This document shows, piece by piece, positions 1 to 10,667 of a stretch of DNA of 64,000 nt. The position numbers were made by a program, and so were the translations under genes. The first letter of the stretch is position 1. Each line of letters begins with the position of its first letter. This DNA is from Aliivibrio fischeri ATCC 7744 = JCM 18803 = DSM 507 (GTDB lineage Bacteria; Pseudomonadota; Gammaproteobacteria; Enterobacterales; Vibrionaceae). Location: contig NZ_CP092712.1 in NCBI RefSeq assembly GCF_023983475.1, positions 682,001 to 746,000 of the forward strand. The letters run 5' to 3'. The notes beneath the pieces were generated by a model. It ran no database searches, was not told where the DNA came from, and saw only the letters and a list, made by a program, of their open reading frames with translations.

Positions 1-924
1 GCTCCTCGTCAACTTGCCACTATGGCTGCAGAGTTTATTAAATCTGTTGCTCCAGAAGGCACAGTCACAACTAAGATTGTAAAAGATAAAGATCTTCTGA
101 CTCAAGGTTGGACGGGGATTTATGCCGTAGGTCGTGGCTCAGAACGTACCTCTGCAATGTTACAGTTAGACTATAACCCTACTGGAGACGAAAATGCGCC
201 AGTATTTGCTTGTCTAGTAGGTAAAGGCATTACGTTTGATTCTGGTGGTTACAGTATTAAACCATCTGCAGGCATGGCATCGATGAAAGCGGATATGGGA
301 GGCTCTGCATTAGTGACAGCTGGTCTTGCGATGTCAATTCTTCGTGGTTTAGATAAGCGTGTTAAGCTGATTCTATGTTGTGCTGAAAATATGATTTCAG
401 GCCGAGCATTAAAGTTAGGCGATATCATCACTTATAAAAATGGTAAGACGGTAGAAATTCTAAATACGGATGCAGAAGGACGTTTAGTTCTGGCTGATGG
501 TCTTCAGTTTGCATCAGAGCAAAAGCCTGAACTTATTATTGACTGTGCGACGCTAACGGGTGCAGCGAAAATGGCTGTAGGTAATGATTTCCATTCATTA
601 TTAAGCTTTGATGAAGCATTGAGCCAAAAAGCGTTAAATGCGGCTCAAGAAGAGAATGAAGGTCTATGGCGCTTACCATTGATGGAGTTTCACCGCGCTA
701 TGCTGCCATCAAACTTTGCTGATTTAGCGAATATTGGCTCAGGTCCATATTCACCAGGTGCAAGTACTGCCGCAGGCTTTTTATCTTACTTTGTTGAAGA
801 TTATCAGAAAGGATGGATTCATATGGACTGTTCAGCGACGTATCGCACAGCGCCATCTGATAAGTGGGCTGCCGGTGCGACCGGAGTGGGTGTAAGAACA
901 CTTGCTAATATCTTAACTAAATAA
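1..924 (+). CDS. pepB: Peptidase B (M17 leucyl aminopeptidase family), 5' end outside the window
   Basis: The reading frame is open from base 1, so this is the C-terminal 307 residues of a longer protein. It is a cytosolic manganese- or zinc-dependent aminopeptidase that trims N-terminal residues from peptides. The M17 metal-site segments are visible: [19 protein letters not shown], and the family signature [13 protein letters not shown], followed by the DCATLTGA strand. PepB rather than PepA is inferred from the overall sequence and from ndk and rlmN downstream, the usual gammaproteobacterial neighbourhood. An intrinsic terminator follows directly. Confidence 0.93.
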   Translation, partial: APRQLATMAAEFIKSVAPEGTVTTKIVKDKDLLTQGWTGIYAVGRGSERTSAMLQLDYNPTGDENAPVFACLVGKGITFDSGGYSIKPSAGMASMKADMGGSALVTAGLAMSILRGLDKRVKLILCCAENMISGRALKLGDIITYKNGKTVEILNTDAEGRLVLADGLQFASEQKPELIIDCATLTGAAKMAVGNDFHSLLSFDEALSQKALNAAQEENEGLWRLPLMEFHRAMLPSNFADLANIGSGPYSPGASTAAGFLSYFVEDYQKGWIHMDCSATYRTAPSDKWAAGATGVGVRTLANILTK

Positions 925-931
925 TTAAAAT

Positions 932-962
932 GAAGATCGAGCTCGCTCGGTCTTCTTTTTTA
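932..962 (+). terminator. Intrinsic terminator of pepB
   Basis: An 11-bp stem (GAAGATCGAGC with GCTCGGTCTTC, one mismatch) and a 2-nt loop are followed by six T. It lies 8 bases after the pepB stop codon. Confidence 0.85.
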
Positions 963-1207
963 ACAGGTAATTCCTATCAGTATTTATAGTAGTTGTAGTA
1001 AATAACTGCTCATCCTAGCTTGTTAAAATGCTCGATAACGGCGTTGGTTTTTGATTTTAGAGTCACTACTTATCGAAAAATTCCGTCTTGTTCTCAAGCC
1101 TTTTTTCTTTGCTATTTCTGAGCATTGACTTACTGTGATTAGTATTAGATAAATAAGTACTGATTGAAATTAATATAAGAAGTAAAAGAAACCTAAAGGA
1201 AAGTAGA
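963..1207. other. pepB-ndk intergenic region
   Basis: About 245 bases between the pepB terminator and ndk. It presumably carries the ndk promoter, but I see no convincing -35/-10 pair and no ORF. A purine-rich AAAGGAAAG just before the ndk ATG is its ribosome-binding site. Confidence 0.5.
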
Positions 1208-1642
1208 ATGACAATAGAACGTACTTTTTCAATTGTAAAACCAGATGCCGTTAAGCGTAATTTAATTGGTGCTATTTACCGTCGTATTGAAAAAACAGGT
1301 ATGCAAATCGTTGCTGCTAAAATGCTTCGTTTAACTAAAGAACAAGCAGAAGGCTTTTATGCCGAGCATGAAGGAAAAGAGTTTTTTGATGAATTAGTGG
1401 CATACATGATGTCAGGACCTGTAATGGTTCAAGTTCTTGAGGGTGAAAATGCGGTTGTACGCTACCGTGAGCTAATGGGTAAAACTAACCCAGAAGAAGC
1501 AGCATGTGGCTCACTACGAGCGGATTATGCAATTAGCATGCGTTACAATTCTGTTCACGGTGCTGATAGTCCAGAATCTGCTGCACGTGAGATTGCGTAT
1601 TTCTTTGCTGAAGATGAAATCTGCCCACGTCCAGTGGAATAA
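1208..1642 (+). CDS. ndk: Nucleoside diphosphate kinase
   Basis: Cytosolic enzyme that moves the gamma phosphate from ATP to NDPs through a phosphohistidine, balancing NTP pools. The 144-residue length is typical. The N-terminal [15 protein letters not shown] segment and the active-site motif [12 protein letters not shown], whose His (about residue 118) is phosphorylated, are both present. The start ATG is preceded by AAAGGAAAG. The gene stands alone between pepB and the rlmN operon and has its own terminator. Confidence 0.98.
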   Translation: MTIERTFSIVKPDAVKRNLIGAIYRRIEKTGMQIVAAKMLRLTKEQAEGFYAEHEGKEFFDELVAYMMSGPVMVQVLEGENAVVRYRELMGKTNPEEAACGSLRADYAISMRYNSVHGADSPESAAREIAYFFAEDEICPRPVE

Positions 1643-1667
1643 TAGGGACGAGAGCCTAGAACGCTCG

Positions 1668-1701
1668 CAAGCTCCCTAAAGAATAAAGGGGGCTTGTTTT
1701 G
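1668..1701 (+). terminator. Intrinsic terminator of ndk
   Basis: CAAGCTCCCT pairs with AGGGGGCTTG (nine of ten positions) over a 9-nt A-rich loop and is followed by TTTT. It begins 26 bases after the ndk stop codon. Confidence 0.75.
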
Positions 1702-1860
1702 TTGAATGCTCTAGTATTGTAATTAATTTCAGAATCAGTTTTCTTTTTGTAGAGACTCTACATTCTCTCACTCGAACCTCGACCCCCTAGTAATATCCTC
1801 CCAAAGGCTGTACAATTCTGCGCCCATATTCGCGGTGATGTCATTTATCAGAGAGGCAAC

Positions 1861-2979
1861 ATGACTACAGCTAAAATCAATCTACTGGACTTTGATCGTA
1901 AAGGACTTCGAGTATTTTTTTCTGAGGAATTAGGAGAGAAAGCCTTCCGTGCAGATCAAGTAATGAAGTGGATGTATCACTTTGGTTGTGATGACTTCGA
2001 TCAAATGAACAACATCAATAAAAAGCTTCGTGAAAAACTAAAGCACAAGTGTGAAATTCGCGCACCTTACGTATCAGAAGCACAACATTCATCTGATGGC
2101 ACGATTAAGTGGGCGATGAAAGTTGGCGATCAAGACGTAGAAACGGTATACATCCCAGATGGTGACCGTGCAACGCTTTGTGTATCTTCACAGGTTGGTT
2201 GTGCATTAGAGTGTAAATTCTGTTCAACAGCTCAACAAGGCTTTAACCGTAACCTAAAAGTTTCTGAGATTGTGGGTCAAATCTGGCGTGCAGCTCGTGA
2301 AATTGGTCTAGAAAAAGAAACGGGTCGTCGTCCAATTACTAATGTAGTAATGATGGGGATGGGTGAGCCATTACTTAACATGAAAAACCTAATTCCTGCA
2401 TTAGAAATTATGCTAGATGATTTAGGTTTTGCTCTATCTAAGCGTCGTGTAACGGTTTCTACATCAGGTGTTGTTTCTGGTCTTGACCAAATGACAGGCA
2501 AAATTGATGTTGCATTAGCGATTTCGCTGCATGCACCAACTGATGAACTTCGTAGCCAAATTATGCCTATCAATGATCGTTGGGATATTGATGCGTTTTT
2601 AGCTTCAGTTCGTCGTTACATTGCATCATCAAATGCAAACCGTGGTCGTGTAACGGTTGAGTATGTTCTTCTTGATCATGTTAATGACGATATGGATCAT
2701 GCAAGACAACTCGCAGAATTGCTAAAAGATACGCCTGCGAAGATTAATTTGATTCCATTTAACCCTTATCCTGGGTCACCATATAAGAAACCAAGTAACT
2801 CACGTATTGATCGTTTCATGAAAACCTTAATGGAATACGACTATACCGTGACAATTCGTAAAACTCGTGGCGATGATATCGATGCTGCTTGTGGTCAATT
2901 AGTTGGTGATGTAATCGACAGAACTAAACGCACTAAAGTTAAACAGCAAGGTGAGGCAATCCCTGTAAAAACTGTTTAA
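1861..2979 (+). CDS. rlmN: Dual-specificity 23S rRNA (A2503) / tRNA (A37) C2-methyltransferase
   Basis: Radical-SAM enzyme that methylates C2 of A2503 in 23S rRNA and of A37 in some tRNAs, a fidelity function in the cytosol. The radical-SAM cysteines are in CALECKFC at about residues 114-121, with the GMGEPLLN segment after them. The mechanistic Cys lies near the C-terminus in [10 protein letters not shown]. Its 372 residues are normal for the family. It heads the train rlmN-pilW-rodZ-ispG-hisS-yfgM-bamB, all closely spaced, so it is probably the first gene of a long operon. The start ATG follows GAGAGGCAAC. Confidence 0.97.
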   Translation: MTTAKINLLDFDRKGLRVFFSEELGEKAFRADQVMKWMYHFGCDDFDQMNNINKKLREKLKHKCEIRAPYVSEAQHSSDGTIKWAMKVGDQDVETVYIPDGDRATLCVSSQVGCALECKFCSTAQQGFNRNLKVSEIVGQIWRAAREIGLEKETGRRPITNVVMMGMGEPLLNMKNLIPALEIMLDDLGFALSKRRVTVSTSGVVSGLDQMTGKIDVALAISLHAPTDELRSQIMPINDRWDIDAFLASVRRYIASSNANRGRVTVEYVLLDHVNDDMDHARQLAELLKDTPAKINLIPFNPYPGSPYKKPSNSRIDRFMKTLMEYDYTVTIRKTRGDDIDAACGQLVGDVIDRTKRTKVKQQGEAIPVKTV

Positions 2980-3009
2980 TCTTGGTGTATTACAGCAAGG
3001 GAAAGCAGG

Positions 3010-3780
3010 ATGAGAAAATGGAGTGCAGCACTATTAACGATTGGATTGTTAACGAGTGCTGGTTGCGTCACTGTTGACAAAGCCGATGAAATGACCAAAG
3101 AAGAGGTAATTCGAGCTGCTGAAGCTCGAATTACACTTGGATTAAGCTACTTAAATGCGGGCGATATGATGAAAGCTCGCGAGAATTTGGAACTGGCTGT
3201 ACAATACGCTCCCGACTATTACCGCTCTCAAACCTCCCTCGCTTATTATTATCAACAAGTAGAAGAAGACGATTTAGCTGAAAAGGCATACAAACGAGCA
3301 TTACGTTATTCGTCAAAAAATGGTAATGTATTAAATAACTACGGCGTTTTTCTATGTAAAAAGGGCCGATATGAGGAAGCTCAAGAGAAGTTTACTCAAG
3401 CAATAGACCAACCTTACTACTATCTTGTCTCGGCAAGTTATGAAAATGCAGCGATGTGTGCATTAAGTAGTGGGGATAAAGTGACAGCAAAAACGTATTT
3501 TGAGCGCTCGTTAGCTCATGATCCGAATCGGATTCGTTCGACCCTTCAATTGGCTAAATTGAATATTGACGAAGGTAATTATTCCGAACCGAGAATTTCG
3601 CTGTTTAAATTTAATAAGAAGTACGGATACAAACCAGTTAGCCTAAGCTTACTCATAGAATTAGAAAAAAAAGCAGGCAATGCGCATTTAGTTAAAAAAT
3701 ACGCAAATATTCTGGGAAAAGAGTATCTGGACTCGCGAGAATATCAGAATTATATAAATCATGACGACAGAACATATTGA
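3010..3780 (+). CDS. pilW: Type IV pilus biogenesis/stability lipoprotein PilW (PilF)
   Basis: Outer-membrane lipoprotein with tetratricopeptide repeats that helps assemble and stabilise the type IV pilus secretin. The N-terminus has a lipoprotein signal peptide ending in a lipobox (LTSAGC, Cys about residue 19). TPR-like helices run from about residue 40 to 230, for example the ARENLELAVQYAPDYY and LAEKAYKRALRYS repeats. The 3' end overlaps rodZ by 20 bp, which supports translational coupling. The position between rlmN and rodZ matches other gammaproteobacteria. Confidence 0.93.
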   Translation: MRKWSAALLTIGLLTSAGCVTVDKADEMTKEEVIRAAEARITLGLSYLNAGDMMKARENLELAVQYAPDYYRSQTSLAYYYQQVEEDDLAEKAYKRALRYSSKNGNVLNNYGVFLCKKGRYEEAQEKFTQAIDQPYYYLVSASYENAAMCALSSGDKVTAKTYFERSLAHDPNRIRSTLQLAKLNIDEGNYSEPRISLFKFNKKYGYKPVSLSLLIELEKKAGNAHLVKKYANILGKEYLDSREYQNYINHDDRTY

Positions 3781-4675
3781 AGAAACAGTAGAAACATTTA
3801 TCGCACCTGGCCTATTGCTTAAAGAGGCTCGAGAAGAATTAAATTTAACGCTTGAAGATATCTCTTCACGACTGCGTTTACGCGTAGAAGTGCTAGAGCA
3901 AATTGAAGCGGATCAGTTTGACATGGGTAAACTAGCCACGTTTACCCGTGGTTACTATCGTTCATATGCAAAAGTGGTTAATGTTCCTGAACAAAAAGTG
4001 CTTGATGCATTAGATCAACTTGGTAAAGCTCAAATAGAACAACATGATATGCAAAGTTTTTCTCGCAAAACGAAGAGAGAGAAACACGATAACCGTATTA
4101 TGAAACTAACGTGGGTTATTTTTGCGTTGATTTTAGGTATGTCAGTATTGTGGTGGTGGCAAGAGCAAGCACAACTAGAGAGTGCCAATGATGCAGAATT
4201 AATTGCAGAAGTTGAAACCGCTAAATCAATGGAACAAGTTGAAGAAACTAAAGCTGATGCCCCTCAAACCGAAGAAACAGCTCCAGCATTAGATGAGGCT
4301 GAAATGCTTCAATTAGATACTAATATTTCAGAGCTAGAGACTGATTCGAAAACGCTTGAAAAAGAAACCATTAAAGCTCCTGAAGTTCCTGTAGAAGCTA
4401 AAAAAGAAGAACCAGTAGCTGAAAAAGCTGTTGTTACTGAAGATGTTGTTATTACATTTAGTAGTGATTGCTGGTTACAAGTACAAGACGCTTCAAATAA
4501 TCGCCTGTACTCGGGTGTGAAAAAATCGAATCAAACACTAAAATTAACAGGTAAAGCACCTTATAAGTTAGTTATTGGCGCTCCAAATGTGGTAACACTT
4601 ACTTACAAAGGCAAACCTGTTGATTTATCTGCATACCCTGCAGGTAAAGTTGCACGATTAACCCTACCTCAATAA
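3761..4675 (+). CDS. rodZ: Cytoskeletal cell-shape protein RodZ
   Basis: Bitopic inner-membrane protein that links MreB filaments to the elongation machinery and helps set rod shape. An N-terminal helix-turn-helix (about residues 15-85, GLLLKEAREELNLTLEDIS) precedes a basic juxtamembrane stretch and one membrane segment (LTWVIFALILGMSVLWWW, about 118-135). A long acidic Glu/Ala/Pro-rich linker then leads to a C-terminal beta domain (about 225-304, WLQVQDASNNRLYSGV). The start ATG lies inside the end of pilW. The architecture is the full canonical one. Confidence 0.95.
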   Translation: MTTEHIEETVETFIAPGLLLKEAREELNLTLEDISSRLRLRVEVLEQIEADQFDMGKLATFTRGYYRSYAKVVNVPEQKVLDALDQLGKAQIEQHDMQSFSRKTKREKHDNRIMKLTWVIFALILGMSVLWWWQEQAQLESANDAELIAEVETAKSMEQVEETKADAPQTEETAPALDEAEMLQLDTNISELETDSKTLEKETIKAPEVPVEAKKEEPVAEKAVVTEDVVITFSSDCWLQVQDASNNRLYSGVKKSNQTLKLTGKAPYKLVIGAPNVVTLTYKGKPVDLSAYPAGKVARLTLPQ

Positions 4676-4687
4676 TGAGTTGATTCC

Positions 4688-5806
4688 ATGCATATAGAGT
4701 CCCCAATTAAACGCCGTCAATCTACTCGCATTTATGTGGGTAATGTTCCTATTGGTGATGGTGCACCCATTGCCGTTCAATCAATGACGAATACACGCAC
4801 TACTGATGTAGATGCAACTGTTGCTCAAATTAAATCACTTGAAAAAGTAGGCGCAGATATTGTTCGAGTTTCTGTACCGACAATGGACGCTGCTGAAGCA
4901 TTCAAACTAATTAAACAACAGGTATCAGTGCCGCTGGTTGCCGATATTCATTTTGACTACCGTATTGCTCTCCAAGTTGCGGAGTATGGTGTTGATTGTT
5001 TACGTATTAACCCTGGTAATATTGGTAATGAACAGCGTATTCGCTCAGTAGTTGATTGTGCTCGTGATAAAAACATTCCAATTCGAATTGGTGTTAATGG
5101 CGGCTCATTAGAAAAAGACATTCAAGCAAAATACAAAGAACCAACAGCAGAAGCGTTATTAGAATCAGCAATGCGTCATGTTGATATTTTAGACCGTCTT
5201 AATTTTGATCAATTTAAAGTAAGTGTAAAAGCATCTGATGTTTTCCTTGCGGTTGATTCATACCGTTTATTAGCAAAACAAATTGCTCAACCATTACATT
5301 TAGGCATAACTGAAGCGGGTGGCGCTCGTGCTGGTTCGGTTAAATCAGCGGTTGGTTTGGGTATGCTGTTATCTGAAGGTATCGGTGACACATTACGAAT
5401 TTCTTTAGCTGCGGATCCTGTTGAAGAGATCAAAGTAGGTTTTGATATCTTAAAATCATTGCGTATTCGTTCTCGTGGTATTAACTTCATTGCTTGTCCA
5501 ACGTGCTCTCGTCAAGAGTTCGATGTAATAGCAACAGTGAATGAGCTTGAGCAACGTTTAGAAGATTTAATCACACCAATGGATGTCTCTCTTATTGGAT
5601 GTGTAGTAAATGGCCCTGGTGAAGCTGAAGTTTCACATATGGGTATTGCGGGCAGTAACCGTAAGAGTGCTTTTTATGAAGACGGAGTACGTCAGAAAGA
5701 GCGCTTTGATAACGACAACATTGTTGATCAACTAGAAGCAAAGATCCGCGCAAAAGCGGCAACGTTATCAAAAGAAAACCAAATTGATATCAATCAGATC
5801 GACTGA
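4688..5806 (+). CDS. ispG: 4-hydroxy-3-methylbut-2-en-1-yl diphosphate synthase
   Basis: Iron-sulfur enzyme of the MEP isoprenoid pathway that converts MEcPP to HMBPP using reduced flavodoxin or ferredoxin. The protein opens with the GcpE-type segment [17 protein letters not shown] and carries cluster ligands in [10 protein letters not shown] and in [11 protein letters not shown]. Its 372 residues match the short bacterial form. It starts 12 bases after rodZ and is followed by hisS, the conserved gammaproteobacterial order. Confidence 0.98.
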   Translation: MHIESPIKRRQSTRIYVGNVPIGDGAPIAVQSMTNTRTTDVDATVAQIKSLEKVGADIVRVSVPTMDAAEAFKLIKQQVSVPLVADIHFDYRIALQVAEYGVDCLRINPGNIGNEQRIRSVVDCARDKNIPIRIGVNGGSLEKDIQAKYKEPTAEALLESAMRHVDILDRLNFDQFKVSVKASDVFLAVDSYRLLAKQIAQPLHLGITEAGGARAGSVKSAVGLGMLLSEGIGDTLRISLAADPVEEIKVGFDILKSLRIRSRGINFIACPTCSRQEFDVIATVNELEQRLEDLITPMDVSLIGCVVNGPGEAEVSHMGIAGSNRKSAFYEDGVRQKERFDNDNIVDQLEAKIRAKAATLSKENQIDINQID

Positions 5807-5844
5807 TTGGTAGTAGATATAAACAAACCCATTGGGAAGTAAAC

Positions 5845-7113
5845 GTGGCTAAAACAATCCAAGCAATTCGAGGCATGAATGATTGCCTTCCAACACAGTC
5901 TCCATTGTGGCAAAAAGTTGAAGGTAGCGTAAAACGCGTTATCAGCGCATATGGTTATAACGAAGTTCGTATGCCAATTGTTGAGCAAACTCATCTATTT
6001 AAACGTGCTATCGGTGAAGTAACTGATGTTGTAGAAAAAGAGATGTATACGTTTGAAGACCGTAATGGCGATAGCTTGACTCTTCGTCCAGAAGGTACAG
6101 CGGGTTGTGTTCGTGCAGGAATTGAAAATGGTTTACTGTACAACCAAGAGCAACGTTTATGGTACATGGGTCCAATGTTCCGTCATGAACGCCCTCAAAA
6201 AGGTCGTTACCGTCAATTCCACCAAGTAGGTGTTGAAGTTTTTGGCTTAAACGGCCCTGATGTTGATGCTGAATTGATCATGATGACAGCTCGTTTATGG
6301 CGTGAACTGGGTATCGATCAACACGTCCGTCTAGAGTTGAACTCAATTGGTTCACTAGAAGCTCGTGCTAACTACCGTACAGCATTAGTTGCTTTCTTAG
6401 AGCAACATTTAGATGTATTAGATGAAGATTGTAAGCGTCGTATGCACACAAACCCAATGCGTGTATTAGATACTAAGAACCCTGATGTTCAAGCTATTTT
6501 AGGTGATGCACCTAAGCTATCAGAATACTTAGATGACGATTCTAAAACACATTTTTCTGGATTATGTGAACTACTTGACGCTGCTGGCATCCAATATCAA
6601 GTTAATGAACGTTTAGTTCGCGGTTTAGATTATTATAACCGTACTGTTTTTGAGTGGATTACTGAAAGTTTAGGTGCTCAAGGTACAGTATGTGGTGGTG
6701 GTCGTTACGATGGTCTAGTTGAGCAGCTTGGTGGTAAAACAACACCAGCAGTTGGCTTTGCTATGGGCTTAGAACGTCTTGTTCTTTTAATGGAAACATT
6801 AGAATTAACAGACGTTCGTCGCTCTGTTGACGTATACATGGTAACCGCTGGTGAAGGTACACTTATGGCTGGTATGAAACTGGCTGAATCACTACGTGAA
6901 CAAGTTCCAGGCTTACGAGTTATGTGTCACTTCGGTGGTGGTAATTTTAAAAAGCAATTTAAACGTGCTGATAATGCAGGTGCAGCAGTAGCCCTAATCC
7001 TAGGTGAAACTGAAGTTGCAGAGCAAACAGTTAACGTTAAAGATTTACGTAATGGCGAGCAAGTGACTCTGCCACAATCAGACGTATTCACAAAATTAGC
7101 TGAATTGATTTAA
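5845..7113 (+). CDS. hisS: Histidyl-tRNA synthetase
   Basis: Class II aminoacyl-tRNA synthetase that charges tRNA-His in the cytosol. Motif 2 ([16 protein letters not shown]), the histidine-binding segment [12 protein letters not shown] and the motif 3 region ([12 protein letters not shown]) are visible. A C-terminal anticodon-binding domain follows (about residues 330-422). The start codon is GTG, chosen because the protein then begins with the canonical [15 protein letters not shown] and lies after GGGAAG. At 422 residues it is full length. Confidence 0.98.
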   Translation: MAKTIQAIRGMNDCLPTQSPLWQKVEGSVKRVISAYGYNEVRMPIVEQTHLFKRAIGEVTDVVEKEMYTFEDRNGDSLTLRPEGTAGCVRAGIENGLLYNQEQRLWYMGPMFRHERPQKGRYRQFHQVGVEVFGLNGPDVDAELIMMTARLWRELGIDQHVRLELNSIGSLEARANYRTALVAFLEQHLDVLDEDCKRRMHTNPMRVLDTKNPDVQAILGDAPKLSEYLDDDSKTHFSGLCELLDAAGIQYQVNERLVRGLDYYNRTVFEWITESLGAQGTVCGGGRYDGLVEQLGGKTTPAVGFAMGLERLVLLMETLELTDVRRSVDVYMVTAGEGTLMAGMKLAESLREQVPGLRVMCHFGGGNFKKQFKRADNAGAAVALILGETEVAEQTVNVKDLRNGEQVTLPQSDVFTKLAELI

Positions 7114-7124
7114 GAGGATAGGAC

Positions 7125-7736
7125 GTGGAAGCCTACGAAACTGAAGAACAACAAGTTGAAGCCATTAAAAGTTGGTGGAAAGAAAATGGCAAGGCTGTCG
7201 TTATTGGTGGTGTTGTTGGTATTGGTGCAATCTTGGGTTGGAAATATTACCAATCATCACAGATCACTGCGAAAGAAACAGCTTCTGCTGCCTATGAAAG
7301 AGCGCTAACTGCGTTACAAGCTTCTGGTGCAGATGCGGTTGAATCTACACAAACATTTATTGATGCAAATAAAAGCAGTGAATATGCATCATTAGCGGCA
7401 CTTCAGTTAGCTAAAGTACAAGTAGAAGCTGGTCAACTTGAAAATGCGCTTGAGCAATTAAATTGGGTTGCTAGTAACAGCAAAGACGAATCATTAACAG
7501 CAATGGCTCAAGTTCGTTCTGCTCGTATTCAAGCAGAACAAGGTAACTTTGATGCTGCATTAGCAACATTAGCTAATGTTAAACCAGCAAGCTGGGCTGC
7601 TCGTGTTGCTGAATTAAAAGGTGACATTGCACTTCGTCAAGGTGATATTGCTACAGCTCGTTCTTCTTACACTGAAGCACTTCAAGCTGGCATGAACCAA
7701 GCAGTTCAAATGAAACTGGATGATTTAGCTGAGTAA
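7125..7736 (+). CDS. yfgM: Ancillary SecYEG translocon subunit / periplasmic chaperone-like protein YfgM
   Basis: Single-pass inner-membrane protein with a periplasmic TPR-like domain that associates with the Sec translocon and PpiD in E. coli. The cytosolic N-terminus (EAYETEEQQVEAIKSWW) precedes one membrane segment at about residues 24-42 (VVIGGVVGIGAILGWKYY) and an alanine-rich helical repeat domain. The start is GTG with AGAGGATAGGAC upstream. It lies 11 bases after hisS and 10 before bamB, as in E. coli. Confidence 0.93.
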   Translation: MEAYETEEQQVEAIKSWWKENGKAVVIGGVVGIGAILGWKYYQSSQITAKETASAAYERALTALQASGADAVESTQTFIDANKSSEYASLAALQLAKVQVEAGQLENALEQLNWVASNSKDESLTAMAQVRSARIQAEQGNFDAALATLANVKPASWAARVAELKGDIALRQGDIATARSSYTEALQAGMNQAVQMKLDDLAE

Positions 7737-7746
7737 GGACAACTGA

Positions 7747-8904
7747 ATGCGTAAGGTGTTAAAAAAAGCGGCGTTATGTACCTTTGGTTTCTCGATGCTT
7801 TTTGGCTGTGCGAGTGAAGAAGATACAATCGTAATGGCACCGGTTCCTGTTGTTCAGAATCAATTTGAACCAACAACGGAATGGACAAGTTCAATTGGTG
7901 ATGGTGTTGGACATTATTTTTCACGTCTAACACCAGTATATGCTTATCAAAAAATATACGTTGCTAGTCGAGATGGTCTTGTTAAAGCTCTGGATCCTGA
8001 AAATGGCAAGACCATTTGGGAAAGAGATTTAGAGCAAGATGATACAGCTCGATTATCTGGTGGTTTAACACTGACTTACGGTAAAGTCTTTATTGGTTCT
8101 GAAAATGGTGAGCTTATCACTCTTGATGCAGAAACGGGTGAAGAGTTATGGCGTGAGAAGGTAGATGGTGAAGTATTAGCTAAACCACTGGCTGATGAAG
8201 GTTACGTCATGGTTCATACCAGTCGTGGAGCATTAATAGCTTTTGATGCAGAAACGGGTGTGGAACAATGGCAAATCAATAGTGAAGTACCAAACTTAAC
8301 ACTTCGTGGTGATAGTGCTCCTGTGAGCATTTCAGGTGGGGTGTTTTGGGGCATGTCTAATGGTCGCTTAGCGGCAGCGTTGATTTCAAAAGGTCAACTA
8401 TTATGGCAACAACCAGTTGGTACACCAAAAGGTGCGACAGAAATTGATCGTTTGGTTGATGTTGATGCATCACCACTGATCCTTGGTGGTCGACTATTTA
8501 CTATTGGCTACAATGGCCAGTTAATTGCGTTGGATTTACGTACAGGCCAACCGGTATGGAAACGCAATTATTCATCAGCCATGAATATGTCATCTGATGG
8601 TAAGCGACTCTTCTTAGTAACAGAAAAAGATCACGTTGTTGCTGTTGATGCTCGAAGTGGTACTGAACTTTGGAGCAACGAAGAGCTAGAGTATCGTCAA
8701 TTAACATCACCAATGATCATTGATAGCTATATTGTTTTAGCGGATAGCGAAGGTTATTTACATTGGTTAGATAGAGATACTGGGCTGTTTATGTCTCAAC
8801 AAGAGATAGACAGTGATGGTATTGCTGTTTCTCCAATTTTAGTTGAAGACAGCTTCCTCGTTGTTACTCGCGAAGGCGATATCAAAAAAATGCGAATTAA
8901 ATAA
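7747..8904 (+). CDS. bamB: Outer-membrane protein assembly factor BamB (beta-propeller lipoprotein)
   Basis: Lipoprotein of the Bam complex that scaffolds insertion of beta-barrel proteins into the outer membrane. A signal peptide ends in the lipobox MLFGC (Cys about residue 22). After it come PQQ-like propeller blades with recurrent Trp-containing strands such as ENGKTIWERDL, ETGEELWREKV, RTGQPVWKRNY and RSGTELWSNEE. Its 385 residues are normal. It closes the rlmN train and is followed by a clear intrinsic terminator. Confidence 0.96.
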   Translation: MRKVLKKAALCTFGFSMLFGCASEEDTIVMAPVPVVQNQFEPTTEWTSSIGDGVGHYFSRLTPVYAYQKIYVASRDGLVKALDPENGKTIWERDLEQDDTARLSGGLTLTYGKVFIGSENGELITLDAETGEELWREKVDGEVLAKPLADEGYVMVHTSRGALIAFDAETGVEQWQINSEVPNLTLRGDSAPVSISGGVFWGMSNGRLAAALISKGQLLWQQPVGTPKGATEIDRLVDVDASPLILGGRLFTIGYNGQLIALDLRTGQPVWKRNYSSAMNMSSDGKRLFLVTEKDHVVAVDARSGTELWSNEELEYRQLTSPMIIDSYIVLADSEGYLHWLDRDTGLFMSQQEIDSDGIAVSPILVEDSFLVVTREGDIKKMRIK

Positions 8905-8929
8905 TATTTATTTGCTATAATTGTGAATT

Positions 8930-8970
8930 GGCTCCAAGTCCTTTTGGTTTTGGGGCCTTTTATTGTTTTT
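8930..8970 (+). terminator. Intrinsic terminator after bamB
   Basis: GGCTCCAA pairs with TTGGGGCC (one G-U pair), and the arms are followed by a T-rich tract broken once by A. It lies 25 bases after the bamB stop codon. Confidence 0.75.
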
Positions 8971-9085
8971 AGATAGTGAAAGATAATCCAATTTGGTGAT
9001 GGCTTTATGTGTAATCAATCAGTCAAAACCATCATCAAATTGGTATTAGCTCGCGCTATGCCTATGATTAAATAAAGAGGTATAT

Positions 9086-10588
9086 ATGATTCCTGTTGTT
9101 GCTCTGGTAGGGCGTCCAAATGTTGGTAAATCGACGCTATTTAACCGTCTTACACGCACAAGGGATGCATTAGTTGCTGACTTTCCTGGCTTAACTCGTG
9201 ACCGTAAATACGGACGAGCTAAATTAGAAGAGCAAGAATTCATTCTGATTGATACCGGCGGTATCGATGGAACAGAACAAGGCGTTGAAACTAAAATGGC
9301 AGAACAGTCATTAGCTGCGATTGAAGAAGCTGATGTTGTGCTATTTATGGTTGATGGTCGTGCTGGTTTAACATCTGCAGATGAAGCCATCGCAAAACAC
9401 TTACGTTCACGTGAAAAGCCAACGTTCTTAGTTGTTAACAAGATCGATGGTATTGATGCAGATGCTGCAAGTGCAGAGTTCTGGCAATTAGGTATGAACA
9501 AAGTGTACCAAATTGCAGCTTCACACGGTCGTGGTGTAACGTCTTTACTTGAACTTGCTCTAGCTCCTTTTATGGAAGAGCTTGTTGAAGAGTCTTTGAA
9601 AGATGAAAACGGTGAAATCACTGATTTAACTGAATTTGAAGATTTTGAAGACGAAGAGAAAGAGCTAACTGAAGAAGATGCAGAGAAAGATTTTGCTCGC
9701 CTTCAGGACCAACCGATTAAACTTGCGATCATTGGGCGTCCAAACGTAGGTAAATCGACACTGACTAACCGTATTCTTGGTGAAGAACGTGTGGTGGTTT
9801 ACGATATGCCTGGTACAACTCGTGACTCTATTTACATTCCTATGGAACGTGAAGGTCAAGAATACGTATTAATTGATACTGCGGGTGTTCGTCGTCGTGG
9901 CCGTATTAACGAAACCGTAGAAAAATTCTCTGTAATTAAAACATTAAAAGCCGTTGAAGATGCAAACGTTGTTCTATTGGTTATTGATGCTCGTGAAAAC
10001 ATCTCAGATCAAGATTTAAGTCTACTTGGTTTTGCACTGAATGCGGGTCGTTCATTAGTAATTGCTGTGAACAAGTGGGATGGTTTAGATAACGATGTGA
10101 AAGAAAAAGTAAAATCTGAACTTGATCGCCGTTTAGGTTTTGTTGATTTTGCTCGTATTCACTTTATTTCTGCACTACACGGTACAGGTGTTGGTCACTT
10201 GTATGAATCGGTTCAAGAAGCATACGTTTCTGCGACTAAGCGTGTTGGTACTTCTGTTCTAACTCGTATCATGAAAATGGCACAAGATGATCACCAACCA
10301 CCATTGGTTCGTGGCCGTCGTGTGAAGCTAAAATACGCTCACGCAGGTGGTTACAATCCACCGCTTATCGTTATTCACGGTAACCAAGTGAAAGAATTAC
10401 CATCTTCATACAAACGTTTCTTAATGAACTACTACCGTAAGTCTTTAGAAATTATGGGCACTCCAATTCGTATTCAATTCCAGAATAGCGAAAACCCATT
10501 TGAAGATCGTGGTGGCAAACTAACTATGTCTCAAGAGCGTCAACGCAAGCGTCTGTTAGGTGCAGTGAAAAACCGCAACAAGAAGTAA
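9086..10588 (+). CDS. der: Ribosome-assembly GTPase Der (EngA)
   Basis: Tandem-domain GTPase needed for maturation of the 50S ribosomal subunit. Two P-loops, GRPNVGKST at about residues 9-17 and again at about 217, each have their DxxG and NKxD partners ([16 protein letters not shown]). An acidic linker ([20 protein letters not shown]) joins the domains, and a KH-like domain fills the C-terminus. The 500-residue length is full. The separate promoter region after the bamB terminator suggests partly independent expression. Confidence 0.98.
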   Translation: MIPVVALVGRPNVGKSTLFNRLTRTRDALVADFPGLTRDRKYGRAKLEEQEFILIDTGGIDGTEQGVETKMAEQSLAAIEEADVVLFMVDGRAGLTSADEAIAKHLRSREKPTFLVVNKIDGIDADAASAEFWQLGMNKVYQIAASHGRGVTSLLELALAPFMEELVEESLKDENGEITDLTEFEDFEDEEKELTEEDAEKDFARLQDQPIKLAIIGRPNVGKSTLTNRILGEERVVVYDMPGTTRDSIYIPMEREGQEYVLIDTAGVRRRGRINETVEKFSVIKTLKAVEDANVVLLVIDARENISDQDLSLLGFALNAGRSLVIAVNKWDGLDNDVKEKVKSELDRRLGFVDFARIHFISALHGTGVGHLYESVQEAYVSATKRVGTSVLTRIMKMAQDDHQPPLVRGRRVKLKYAHAGGYNPPLIVIHGNQVKELPSSYKRFLMNYYRKSLEIMGTPIRIQFQNSENPFEDRGGKLTMSQERQRKRLLGAVKNRNKK

Positions 10589-10625
10589 TCCAGAGTTACG
10601 TTCTTAAATGTATATTAAATAATAA

Positions 10626-10656
10626 AACGCCCACCTAGTTGTTGGGCGTTTTTTTT
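10626..10656 (+). terminator. Intrinsic terminator after der
   Basis: AACGCCCA and TGGGCGTT form a perfect 8-bp stem followed by TTTTTT. It lies 38 bases past the der stop codon and just before the AlaX-like gene. Confidence 0.9.
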
Positions 10657-10667
10657 AGGTAAAAATC